Shown here one piece after another: positions 47,858 through 56,139 of a DNA stretch of 64,000 nt. The stretch covers positions 3,768,001-3,832,000 of the forward strand of contig NZ_CP026095.1 in the NCBI RefSeq assembly GCF_004006295.1. Direction: 5' to 3'. The notes beneath the pieces are model-generated. The model was not told the DNA's origin, made no database searches, and worked only from the letters and a program-made list of their open reading frames with translations. A program made the translations under genes and the position numbers. The stretch's first letter is position 1. Each line of letters begins with the position of its first letter. The stretch comes from Peribacillus asahii (GTDB taxonomy: Bacteria > Bacillota > Bacilli > Bacillales > DSM-1321).

Positions 47858-48697
47858 TTAATCATTATACATACAAAAAGCATTCAACGGCAATACAACC
47901 GAACGTTCTTCAAAAATTCGCTTTACCGTTTGAATCAGCCCTTGTTCCATATCATCCGTATAAATATAAAGCCGCTCTGGAGCGATGGATAAAAGCGGAG
48001 CGAGCGTCACGGATTCAATATAAATCGAACTATTCGCCAACAAATGGCGATCGACTAACTCATTAATTTCAAGCCGTTCAAGCTTTCGATAAGAAGCATC
48101 ATAAAAATAAAAAGCGTCTTGATAAACGAGGTGAAGATAGGGCATTTTGGGAGTACGTTTATGCAAGAAATCCCGCAATGTAGCAATAAAGCTCTGATAA
48201 TCTTGTTCAAGTTTATACTCATCAATTGCGAGCATCGCATATTTTTCTAAAGATTGATGAAAGGACTTTAAACGAAAGGTTATAAAAGAATCAAACGAAA
48301 AGGACAGTTTCCTTGTTAAGATCGTTTGCAAACCGTCCTTAATGATTTGCTTTTCTTCCCCGAACAAAGGCTTTCTAGCCGTGTTTCTCTCTCCTTCAAA
48401 AATTGAAGACGCAATTTGTAGAATCCCATCAATTTCATCTCGCTCACGATATAGAAACTTTTGAATGATAACCTGTTCAAGTACTGATTGGAGCTTCTCT
48501 TCTACTAGGAAACTATGAAAAACATCTGTAAGCATCGCTAGCCACTTTTCAATCGGCCGTTCTTCCAAGTCTAATTTTAAACCTTGTTCCGGCGTACATA
48601 TCATATATTGTTGCAGCTCTCCCCCTAGAGAATGGGCAGAGACAAACTGTAATAGTTTTAATGCCTCATTATTATTTTGAAATGAAATAAGAACCAA
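47858..48697 (-). CDS. ytxC: Putative sporulation protein YtxC
   Basis: 279 residues of the YtxC family, linked to sporulation by distribution; no enzymatic motif is visible. Recognisable segments: FLYRERDEIDGILQIASSIFEG, FITFRLKSFHQSLEKYAMLAID and the C-terminal APERLYIYTDD. The start is TTG at 48697, 7-8 nt after GGGGGG. It lies between dnaI and thrS as in B. subtilis. Confidence 0.88.
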   Translation of the reverse strand: MVLISFQNNNEALKLLQFVSAHSLGGELQQYMICTPEQGLKLDLEERPIEKWLAMLTDVFHSFLVEEKLQSVLEQVIIQKFLYRERDEIDGILQIASSIFEGERNTARKPLFGEEKQIIKDGLQTILTRKLSFSFDSFITFRLKSFHQSLEKYAMLAIDEYKLEQDYQSFIATLRDFLHKRTPKMPYLHLVYQDAFYFYDASYRKLERLEINELVDRHLLANSSIYIESVTLAPLLSIAPERLYIYTDDMEQGLIQTVKRIFEERSVVLPLNAFCMYND

Positions 48698-48782
48698 TCT
48701 TTGTCCCCCCTAACCCGCACATTTTATGCTTATATATATGGAGGTTAGGACTTGTTTAGAAGTAGAATAGCCAATCAAATAG

Positions 48783-48815
48783 AAAAAGTGACCTGAAACT
48801 AGGTCAGGTCACCAC
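48783..48815 (-). terminator. nrdR-dnaB-dnaI terminator
   Basis: GGTGACCTGA, CCTAGT, TTCAGGTCAC followed by TTTTTC after the dnaI stop. Confidence 0.88.
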
Positions 48816-49754
48816 TCACAGTCTTCGATTTTTACCTTCTAGCTCAATCGGTTCTGCCAGATATTGAAGACGTTCCATTACTCGCGCCGCTTTCACTTCT
48901 TCCCGCTCCCCTCGCTGAGAAAAAGTTAAATGATTTTTTAACTGATCAAAGTTAAAATTCGAGGTAAAGAAAGTCGGCAAATTCTCAAGCATTCTAAATT
49001 GCAATATTGGCCCAAGCACTTCATCTCGACCCCAGCTCGTCATTGATTCAGCGCCTATATCATCAATCATTAGTACAGGAGCCGTCTTTACCATTTCAAT
49101 CTTTTCATTCACTGTATTATCTCCAATCGAGCCTTTAAGCTCGCGCAAAAAGTCGGGAAAATATACAATTAACGATGATATTTGTTTCTCGGCTAATTGA
49201 TTCGCTATCGCTCCTAGTAAATAGGTTTTTCCAACACCAAATTTCCCGTGAATATAAAGTGCTTTTTGCTTTTGACCTGGTATATAATCATTGATAAAAC
49301 TCATTACCTTACCTACTATTGCGTATCGTTCATCCGATACGTCCTTTTCTAAAAAGTCGGCAATATTGGCCGCGAGAATATCGCGCGGTACATATAGGCT
49401 GCGAATTAACTTCTCGCGTTTTCGTTTGTCATCTTCTACTACTTTCCGTGGACAGACTTCATAATGAAGATCCAGAGCATTCCCTTGAATCACAAGCTTT
49501 GGATAATATCCTTGCATCATATTCACACAACCATCTAAACTTGGACACTTATCACATTTCTTGCTTTGTGTCGAAAATTCATACAGTTTCCCGACACTTT
49601 TTTCTAACATTTCTTTTGTAATAATGGATCGATTTTCATGTAAAAAATCATGAATGTGTTCATCTTCCATCACTTCTTGCTTTAAAGCTTCATAACGCTG
49701 CTGAAACTTTGTACCATTCGTCAATTTGTTTAAGGCTGAATTAATCTTTTGCAT
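48816..49754 (-). CDS. dnaI: Helicase loader DnaI
   Basis: AAA+ ATPase that loads DnaC helicase at oriC and restart sites. 312 residues from the ATG at 49754 (11 nt from GGAGG; a preceding ATG at 49775 overlaps that site). N-terminal zinc-type domain with CDKCPSLDGC and YEVCPRK binds the helicase; C-terminal AAA+ with Walker A GKFGVGKT, Walker B MIDDIGAE and sensor/Arg motifs TSWGRDEV and SQRGEREEVKAARVMER. Overlaps dnaB by 14 bp. Confidence 0.96.
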   Translation of the reverse strand: MQKINSALNKLTNGTKFQQRYEALKQEVMEDEHIHDFLHENRSIITKEMLEKSVGKLYEFSTQSKKCDKCPSLDGCVNMMQGYYPKLVIQGNALDLHYEVCPRKVVEDDKRKREKLIRSLYVPRDILAANIADFLEKDVSDERYAIVGKVMSFINDYIPGQKQKALYIHGKFGVGKTYLLGAIANQLAEKQISSLIVYFPDFLRELKGSIGDNTVNEKIEMVKTAPVLMIDDIGAESMTSWGRDEVLGPILQFRMLENLPTFFTSNFNFDQLKNHLTFSQRGEREEVKAARVMERLQYLAEPIELEGKNRRL

Positions 49755-51159
49755 CAGCGTGATCACCTCCTGCATTTAACTTTTTCACTTGCTCCCATAT
49801 CGCTTTTTTCTGTTCATCAGAAACGGTTGCCGCTTTCTTTTGTTCAGTCTGCTTCTCTTCTGTTTTATTTAACCAGGCCGGAACCATTTCCGTACGCGTT
49901 GCTTTTTGACGACTGCCTTTTGCGCTTGATTTGTTGCTATCTGCCCAACCTTGATATTTACGATGCTCTTTTCTCGCTAACTCCATCGCTTCTTTAACAG
50001 TGACAACATTCATGCGCGTCCAATGACCAGCAATCTTTTCAACATAATTCTTTGTGAATTTCTTTTCTGCTTTCAACATTACGTATTCAATTAACACATT
50101 CACCACACCAGGATTTAAATTTTGGTTGAGCATAATATCTTCAACAATTTTTAAATCAGCTTCTACAATTTCAGCACCATTCGATAGTTGCTTAAGCCGT
50201 TGCAACGGGGAGACTGTTTCTAAACGCTGAATATGCTCCTCCTCTTGATTCCTTGGCGAATCCATTTGAGTGCGATAAATGACTGGCTGTACACGACTAA
50301 CGAGCGAGGGCATATCAGCATGCCGTTCAATTTGATACCAATCACGCGCTGATTTACGTAAGTGTTCTTCCTCAATCTCATCATCAATGGATATGGCTCC
50401 AAGCACTAACTTCTGCATTTCAAGTGGATTAATGTCATATAGAAAAGCAAGCTTGGCAATCGTTGTTTTAATACGGGGCGTTAGTGCTTTTCTTGGCACT
50501 AACGATGATTTCAAACCTGCCATTAATAAATCAAAATCAAATTGATGCTCAAACCCTGTCGGAAGAGTTCCCTCTTGTCGATCAATAAACTGTTGACGAA
50601 CCAACGGCTCTTTCGCACCTTCTGCCTCATCACTTACATATAAAGAATGATCCGAAGCAAAAACTTCAGCAAAAGTTTTTGTTACATTCTCATACTCTCG
50701 CACAGGCAATACATCATCCGAAAAGAACTTCTTCAATCGGTTATATGCACCTTTCCCAATCTTTTTGAACAAATAAATATTTAACATACCGTCCGTAAAA
50801 AATTGCTGTGGCGATAGCGGTGGATGTAACTCGTATACAAACTCCTTTGTTTCACCATTTTTCTTCTTATAAACACTCAGCAATCCGATTCCTTCGAGCT
50901 GGAGTCTAGCTTCATAAATGTCACTCAAGTTTAGCCCCATCGTATTCATAAGTGAATAATGAGTTGTTGGCTCTGCCCAAAGTCGATTCTCTTCAAGCTC
51001 ACTCCATAAACTCATATAAAGGCTCAAACAAATGGGACCAATAAGTGGTTGATAAAGGCGAGTAAGTACATTCCGATCATAATTGTGCAGCATTCCCGCT
51101 GAAGATACCCTATATTGATCTGCGGGAAGCAGTTCTTGCCAATGCATCGACATCTTCAT
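49741..51159 (-). CDS. dnaB: Replication initiation membrane-attachment protein DnaB
   Basis: Firmicute primosome protein (not the helicase) recruited after DnaD; holds oriC at the membrane. 472 residues, two DnaB/DnaD-type winged-helix and DDBH2 domains, with the late DDBH2 YQGWADSNK motif near residue 430, the common end of the DnaD family. A charged linker closes the protein. 81 bp after nrdR. Confidence 0.93.
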   Translation of the reverse strand: MKMSMHWQELLPADQYRVSSAGMLHNYDRNVLTRLYQPLIGPICLSLYMSLWSELEENRLWAEPTTHYSLMNTMGLNLSDIYEARLQLEGIGLLSVYKKKNGETKEFVYELHPPLSPQQFFTDGMLNIYLFKKIGKGAYNRLKKFFSDDVLPVREYENVTKTFAEVFASDHSLYVSDEAEGAKEPLVRQQFIDRQEGTLPTGFEHQFDFDLLMAGLKSSLVPRKALTPRIKTTIAKLAFLYDINPLEMQKLVLGAISIDDEIEEEHLRKSARDWYQIERHADMPSLVSRVQPVIYRTQMDSPRNQEEEHIQRLETVSPLQRLKQLSNGAEIVEADLKIVEDIMLNQNLNPGVVNVLIEYVMLKAEKKFTKNYVEKIAGHWTRMNVVTVKEAMELARKEHRKYQGWADSNKSSAKGSRQKATRTEMVPAWLNKTEEKQTEQKKAATVSDEQKKAIWEQVKKLNAGGDHADAKD

Positions 51160-51240
51160 TCAAACCTTTCAAAGAATTCCTTTGTATTCATTACATTTTA
51201 CAAGATGAGCGAAAAAAGAGCCAAAGGTTTATCTTTAGCT

Positions 51241-51702
51241 CTACTTTCGTTCTTTATTTAATAATTCCTTCAATTCATCAATAAAAACGTTAATATCTTT
51301 GAATTGACGGTATACGGACGCAAATCGCACGTAAGCTACCTCATCCACATCCGCTAGCTTATCCATGACCATTTCACCAATATGATCGCTTTTTACTTCA
51401 GAAATTCCATTATTACGCAATTCTTTTTCAACATAATTCGTAATTTCTTCTAAGCCTTTTAATGGGACTGGACGCTTTTCACAAGCTCTAATTAAGCCGC
51501 GAAGAATTTTGTCACGACTGAATTCTTCCCGTGTACCTTCTTTTTTAACGACAATTAACGGTATTTCCTCTACTTTTTCAAATGTCGTAAATCGAAAACC
51601 GCAAGACTCACATTCGCGACGCCTTCTAATGGATCTGCTATCATCCACAGGTCGTGAATCGAGCACTCTTGTTCCATTGTATTGACATGACGGGCACCTC
51701 AT
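51241..51702 (-). CDS. nrdR: Transcriptional repressor NrdR
   Basis: Zinc and ATP-cone repressor of ribonucleotide reductase genes, 153 residues. Zinc ribbon [15 protein letters not shown] to [10 protein letters not shown] (Cys3, 6 and about 34, 37); ATP-cone from about 50 ([17 protein letters not shown]). Heads the nrdR-dnaB-dnaI operon. Confidence 0.97.
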   Translation of the reverse strand: MRCPSCQYNGTRVLDSRPVDDSRSIRRRRECESCGFRFTTFEKVEEIPLIVVKKEGTREEFSRDKILRGLIRACEKRPVPLKGLEEITNYVEKELRNNGISEVKSDHIGEMVMDKLADVDEVAYVRFASVYRQFKDINVFIDELKELLNKERK

Positions 51703-51770
51703 TATTATCAGCTCCGTTTATGTACTACTCTCTACATCATATACAGTGAGAGAACTCCATTTTTATTATT

Positions 51771-51799
51771 ATCTTAACTAAAAGAAGCTAAGAGTACAA
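51771..51799 (-). promoter_or_regulatory. SigA promoter of nrdR
   Basis: TTGTAC at 51799-51794, 17 bp, TAAGAT at 51776-51771 on the minus strand. Upstream at about 51860-51881 is the imperfect dyad CACAGTTGAG/CTCAGTTGTG. Confidence 0.55.
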
Positions 51800-51912
51800 G
51801 CAAAATCAACGGGGAGTCTCCATAAAAAGACTTTCGTACACCATATTGTTTATCACACAGTTGAGGGCTCAGTTGTGCGAGGCTAGAATCAATAACGACA
51901 CATACCGAGCTA

Positions 51913-51942
51913 TAAAAAAGAGATGCTCTACAGCACCTCTGT
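51913..51942 (-). terminator. speD terminator
   Basis: AGAGGTGCT, GTAG, AGCATCTCT followed by TTTTT at the speD stop. Confidence 0.88.
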
Positions 51943-51953
51943 ATGTTCAAACC

Positions 51954-52334
51954 TTATAATACACCTATTTTAGTTGCCTTTATGTGCACTGGGCCCATCC
52001 CGCGTGGTAATTCTATCTTTTCACGCGTTTCGGCATTTAATGCTTCAGCAATATAATCTGCCGCAATATTTGGATCTAAATCTCCACATGTGTATACATC
52101 GATGCTTGCATATCCGTGTTCTGGAAAGCTGTGAATCGTTAAGTGTGATTCAGAAATAATAACAACTCCACTTACTCCTTGAGGAGCAAATTTATGAAAA
52201 GCTACCTCACGTATCTCTGCACCTGATTTTAAAGCGGCATTAACGAATGTTCTTTCAATAAACTCAATATTATTCAATTTGTCAAAGTCACAACCCCAAA
52301 GTTCGGAAATAACATGTCTACCCATTGTTTCCAT
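51954..52334 (-). CDS. speD: S-adenosylmethionine decarboxylase proenzyme
   Basis: Makes decarboxylated SAM for spermidine synthesis. 126-residue small prokaryotic form (SpeH type) that self-cleaves at the Glu-Ser bond in [17 protein letters not shown] to create the pyruvoyl group; His and Cys of that strand (DVYTCGD) are conserved. N-terminus [17 protein letters not shown] matches Bacillus. Preceded by a structured leader. Confidence 0.97.
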   Translation of the reverse strand: METMGRHVISELWGCDFDKLNNIEFIERTFVNAALKSGAEIREVAFHKFAPQGVSGVVIISESHLTIHSFPEHGYASIDVYTCGDLDPNIAADYIAEALNAETREKIELPRGMGPVHIKATKIGVL

Positions 52335-52399
52335 GTTTAAGCTTCCCCCTTAAACAGATTTAGGAATTTTATAAATTGAACATTAATAACTACCGGGGA

Positions 52400-52465
52400 A
52401 AGTTAGTCCAAAGAGGTCCTAACCCTTTAAGCAGTCGTTAGGTAAGCCTTTTATGAAAAAGCTCA
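52400..52465 (-). promoter_or_regulatory. Structured speD leader with alternative pairings
   Basis: On the RNA strand, CCUAAC (52442-52437) can pair with GUUAGG (52423-52418), while the same GUUAGGACC (52423-52415) can pair with GGACUAAC (52409-52402). The two stems exclude each other. A further AGC/GCU hairpin lies at the 5' end. No known class recognised. Confidence 0.5.
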
Positions 52466-52471
52466 CGACTC

Positions 52472-52499
52472 ATAGTATATGTTTGATTTTCTTTTGCAA
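52472..52499 (-). promoter_or_regulatory. Candidate promoter of speD
   Basis: TTGCAA at 52499-52494, 16 bp, TACTAT at 52477-52472, about 7 bp upstream of the leader start. 52500-52605 shows nothing else. Confidence 0.5.
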
Positions 52500-52605
52500 C
52501 CGACTTTTAATTTTCAACATAACAGAAATAATTTATTATTATTGTTAATTTCAAGCAAAATAACATTGCGGATTTTTGACAATATTATTTAACAGCGCTA
52601 ACAAT

Positions 52606-52636
52606 ATAAAAAACCTACTGCTATTTTGCAGTAGGT
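52606..52636 (-). terminator. gapB terminator
   Basis: GACCTACTGC, AAAATA, GCAGTAGGTT with TTTT, at the gapB stop side. Confidence 0.88.
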
Positions 52637-52659
52637 CCATAAAACTCCATGCTTAAGCC

Positions 52660-53691
52660 TTAACCAGCATGTACTTGGGAAGTTTCCTCTAATTTAGCTG
52701 CTACTAATTTAACAAGATCAACAACACGATTTGAATAGCCCCACTCGTTATCATACCAAGCAAGTACTTTCACTTTTCGATCACTAATAACCATTGTAGA
52801 CAAGCCATCGATAATAGCTGAGTGTGGATTTGTTGTGAAGTCAACCGATACAAGCGGTTCTGTTGTGTATTCAATAATTCCTTTGAATTCGCTTTGAGAA
52901 GCTTCTTTAAACGCTTCATTAATTTCATCTGCCGTTACATCACGATTTAAATCTACAACAAGGTCTACTAAAGAAACGTTTGGTGTTGGAACACGTAACG
53001 CCATACCATGTAGTTTTCCTTTTAATTCAGGTAATACTAAAGATAAAGCTTTCGCAGCGCCTGTTGTTGTAGGAATGATGCTTCCTGCACAAGCACGGGC
53101 ACGTCTTAAATCTTTATGTGGGTTATCGATATTATTTTGGTCATTTGTATAAGAATGAACAGTTGTCATTAAACCATTATCGATACCAAATTTTTCATTT
53201 AATACTTTTGCTACAGGACCTAAACAGTTTGTTGTACAAGAAGCATTTGAAATAACAAAGTGTTTATCAATGTCTAGTTGCTCTTCGTTTACACCCATAA
53301 CAATTGTAATATCTTCATTCGTACCAGGTGCTGATAAAATAACTCGTTTTGCCCCTGCATCTAGATGTGCAGCTGCTTTATCACGATGATTGAATTTTCC
53401 TGTTGCTTCAACTACAATATCTATGTTTAGTTCTTTCCAAGGCAATTGCTTTGGATCACGATTATTTATTAATTGAACACGACGTCCATTTACAACAAGT
53501 GCATCTTCTTCTGGTACAATCTCTCCATCGAATTTACCATGTGTAGTGTCGTATTTAAGTAAATGCGCTAAAGTTTCAGCAGGATAACTGGCATTGATCG
53601 CTACAATGTCCAAACCTTCATCTAATATGGCTTTACGGAAAACCATTCTACCAATTCTCCCAAATCCGTTAATCGCTACTCTTGCATTCAT
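52660..53691 (-). CDS. gapB: Gluconeogenic glyceraldehyde-3-phosphate dehydrogenase
   Basis: NADP-preferring, gluconeogenic GAPDH. 343 residues: Rossmann GFGRIGR (9-15), catalytic Cys in SNASCTTNCLGP (about 150-161), and the substrate-binding VVDLNRDVTADEIN region. After INAS the acidic NAD-type residue is missing (NASYPAETLAHLLKYD), the GapB pattern. CcpN-like boxes over its promoter predict repression on glucose. Neighbours coaE and speD are conserved. Confidence 0.95.
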   Translation of the reverse strand: MNARVAINGFGRIGRMVFRKAILDEGLDIVAINASYPAETLAHLLKYDTTHGKFDGEIVPEEDALVVNGRRVQLINNRDPKQLPWKELNIDIVVEATGKFNHRDKAAAHLDAGAKRVILSAPGTNEDITIVMGVNEEQLDIDKHFVISNASCTTNCLGPVAKVLNEKFGIDNGLMTTVHSYTNDQNNIDNPHKDLRRARACAGSIIPTTTGAAKALSLVLPELKGKLHGMALRVPTPNVSLVDLVVDLNRDVTADEINEAFKEASQSEFKGIIEYTTEPLVSVDFTTNPHSAIIDGLSTMVISDRKVKVLAWYDNEWGYSNRVVDLVKLVAAKLEETSQVHAG

Positions 53692-53714
53692 TTTGTTTGG
53701 ACCCTCCCGAAATT

Positions 53715-53725
53715 AATGTTATACT
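53715..53725 (+). promoter_or_regulatory. CcpN-like box near the gapB start point
   Basis: AATGTTATACT fits TRTGHYATAYW at 10 of 11 positions, inverted relative to the other box. Confidence 0.5.
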
Positions 53726-53738
53726 TTTTATAACCTCA

Positions 53739-53768
53739 TATACAATTAGTATAACATATTTGTGTCAA
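53739..53768 (-). promoter_or_regulatory. gapB promoter with an overlapping CcpN box
   Basis: TTGACA at 53768-53763 and TTGTAT or TGTATA at about 53745-53739. TATGTTATACT at 53758-53748 fits the CcpN consensus TRTGHYATAYW exactly and lies in the spacer. Confidence 0.65.
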
Positions 53769-53935
53769 AAAGTGCTATAAAAATGTTATAATAAATTAAA
53801 TTTATTCATCAAAAAAGAAGAAACATTGTTAGTTTCTTCTTTTTAATCAAATTCATTCACTTTTTACTCCATTTGATTAGTTTAGCAAACCCGCAACAAA
53901 GGATAAAGAACTTCCTTGCCAGCAAACGTTATACT

Positions 53936-54535
53936 TTATCGTATATCCCACTGCTTTAGGATAGCAAGCACTTGTTGCTTCGTTTCTTCTAATTCTCCAT
54001 TATTATCAACAACAGCATCTGCCAACGCTTTCTTCTCAACTAACGGCATCTGGGAATGAATGCGAGCGAGTGCTTCACTTTCCGATAAATCATTGCGTTT
54101 CATTAACCTTTGAAGCTGTACCTCTTCATCCACATAAATGAGCAGAGACTTTTCCACCATATACGTCAGCTTGCTTTCAAATAAAAGAGGAATATCCATA
54201 AAGACCGTTTCCGCTCCATCTTGAAAAGCTTTTTCTGTCTGCTCCTTCATTCTCTTTCTCACAGCAGGATGGACAATGCTATTTAAACGCAGTCTTTTAT
54301 CTTCATCATGAAAAATAAGCGTACCTAATTTGGCACGATCAATTCCCCCGTCCGACAGCAAAATGTCCTCGCCAAACGCTTTAACTATGTCATGATAAGC
54401 TTCTTCACCAGGCTCGACTACTTCACGAGCTGCCACATCGGCATCGACAACAACAAAACCTAACTCTCTAATATACGTACTTACACTGCTTTTACCACTT
54501 GCAATGCCCCCGGTAATTCCAATAACTCGATCCAT
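53936..54535 (-). CDS. coaE: Dephospho-CoA kinase
   Basis: Last step of CoA synthesis: phosphorylates the ribose 3'-OH. 199 residues with P-loop GGIASGKSS (about 9-17), DADVAAREV, the CoA-domain RLRLNSIVHPAVRKRMKEQ and FMDIPLLFE. 23 bp after ytaF in the polA-mutM-ytaF-coaE unit. Confidence 0.97.
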   Translation of the reverse strand: MDRVIGITGGIASGKSSVSTYIRELGFVVVDADVAAREVVEPGEEAYHDIVKAFGEDILLSDGGIDRAKLGTLIFHDEDKRLRLNSIVHPAVRKRMKEQTEKAFQDGAETVFMDIPLLFESKLTYMVEKSLLIYVDEEVQLQRLMKRNDLSESEALARIHSQMPLVEKKALADAVVDNNGELEETKQQVLAILKQWDIR

Positions 54536-54558
54536 ATCCTTCTCCTTTATAATTTATT

Positions 54559-55191
54559 CTACAATTTTAATATTCCGATAATAATGAGTAATGCCCCTGG
54601 AAGAAAAGATAAATTTTGCACAAGCGTGCTTTTTGATAGTAATTTGCCGCTTTGAAGCCCACTCCAAATAAAGATGGAGCTCATGACTCCAATTGCAAAA
54701 GCAAGCACTAGCGGTGAAATACCAATCATAGCCGCGCCAATTCCCGCACCAAAAGCATCTAATGAAAGAGCCACACCGAGAACGAGAGCTTCGACGCCAT
54801 TAATCGTACCTGATTTATCAAAATCGGCATCCGTCGGTTTTTGTAAAATATTAATTACGACACCAAGCGATTTAATTTCAAAGTTAAAAATAATCTTTTC
54901 TTTAGAATGACTTTCTATTATTTCTTTTTCCTTTTTAAAAAACTGATAAACAAGCCAAATGCCTAGCAAAATTAAAATAGCACCACCTGTTTTTTCAGCC
55001 GCACTAGGAGAGACAAGCTGACTAATGAACTCACCAATCAGCATGGCTACACCGAGACTAATACCCGAACAAATCGAAATAACAATAATCGATCGAAATG
55101 GGATTTTCACACCGCGCATTCCTAATGTGACTCCCACTCCGAACCCATCAATACTTAATGCGATAGAAAGAATAATAAGCTGTAACCACAT
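54559..55191 (-). CDS. ytaF: Sporulation membrane protein YtaF (MntP/LysE-like fold)
   Basis: 210 residues, about six transmembrane helices in two inverted halves (IALSIDGFGVGVTLGMRG and VALSLDAFGAGIGAAMIG are the mirrored motifs of the MntP-like family). The cytoplasmic connecting loop holds DADFDKSGTINGVEA, an EF-hand-like DxDxSGxIxxxE pattern. Named for a sporulation role by homology; transport activity unproven. RBS GGAGGGAG. Between mutM and coaE, as in B. subtilis. Confidence 0.88.
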   Translation of the reverse strand: MWLQLIILSIALSIDGFGVGVTLGMRGVKIPFRSIIVISICSGISLGVAMLIGEFISQLVSPSAAEKTGGAILILLGIWLVYQFFKKEKEIIESHSKEKIIFNFEIKSLGVVINILQKPTDADFDKSGTINGVEALVLGVALSLDAFGAGIGAAMIGISPLVLAFAIGVMSSIFIWSGLQSGKLLSKSTLVQNLSFLPGALLIIIGILKL

Positions 55192-55286
55192 CGATGATGA
55201 CTCCCTCCAATTCTGTTGCTAAAACAGTATATGGAAAGAGCCTATCCGATGTGTAAAGAAAAGCGAAGTAGACTCGTTTTCCTTCT

Positions 55287-56120
55287 TTATGACGGACGCA
55301 CCTGACACGATGGACAAATATGTGTACCACGCCCACCGACAACTAGTTTCTCAAGCGGTGCGCCACATCTCTTGCAATTCTCTCCTTTTCGGCCATAAAC
55401 AAATAGCTCTAATTGAAACATACCGATTTGTCCTTGTGAATTGATATAAGAACGAATCGTACTGCCTCCCTTTTCAACAGCCTCCGATAATGTCGCGATA
55501 ATTTCTTGATAAAGCTTTGTAATTTCGGCATCCGTAAGTGATGAAGCGACCCGCTCAGGATGGATACCAGAACGGAAGAGCGACTCATCGACGTAAATAT
55601 TCCCAATACCAACAACAATATGTTGATCCAGTAAAACTGGTTTAATTTTTCGATTGGTTTTCCGTAATGCTCGACGTAGGTACTCGACCGTAAAATCTGC
55701 TAATAACGGCTCTGGACCTAGATTCAAAAGCGGTTCTTGCTCAAACTCTTCTCCTTTTTTAAATAAATGCATCGTTCCAAATTTACGAACATCACGATAC
55801 CTAAGCTCGCTGCCATCTGTAAAGGAAAAAATGACATGGGTATGTTTATCATATGGCTCCTGTTTCGGATACACTCCATATTTCCCTTCCATTCGTAAAT
55901 GCGAGACCATTGAATAATCATCTAATGTAAAAATTAAAAACTTTCCACGGCGTCCGATTTCACGAATCGTTTGTCCAACAAGTGCATCGCAAAATTGTTC
56001 AACCGGCTCTGGTTTTTTAATAATCTTCGGCCATAAAACGGATACTTCTTGAATTTCTTTTCCTAACACTAATTGTTCCAACGTTCTTCTGACTGTTTCT
56101 ACCTCTGGAAGTTCTGGCAT
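55287..56120 (-). CDS. mutM: Formamidopyrimidine-DNA glycosylase
   Basis: Removes 8-oxoguanine and cuts the strand. 277 residues; the start is the ATG at 56120 (AGGTGA 6 nt upstream), since the mature enzyme needs Pro2 of MPELPEVETVRR as catalytic nucleophile; Glu3 and Lys57-like KFLIF follow. The C-terminal zinc finger CKRCGAPLEKL to CPSCQ is intact. An in-frame ATG 9 bp upstream is not used. 19 bp from polA. Confidence 0.97.
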   Translation of the reverse strand: MPELPEVETVRRTLEQLVLGKEIQEVSVLWPKIIKKPEPVEQFCDALVGQTIREIGRRGKFLIFTLDDYSMVSHLRMEGKYGVYPKQEPYDKHTHVIFSFTDGSELRYRDVRKFGTMHLFKKGEEFEQEPLLNLGPEPLLADFTVEYLRRALRKTNRKIKPVLLDQHIVVGIGNIYVDESLFRSGIHPERVASSLTDAEITKLYQEIIATLSEAVEKGGSTIRSYINSQGQIGMFQLELFVYGRKGENCKRCGAPLEKLVVGGRGTHICPSCQVRPS

Positions 56121-56139
56121 GATGTTCACCTATCTTCAT

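Noticed and set aside
47569..47883. 104-codon frame upstream of thrS
   Set aside because: It overlaps the threonine T-box leader and the end of ytxC; no ribosome site.
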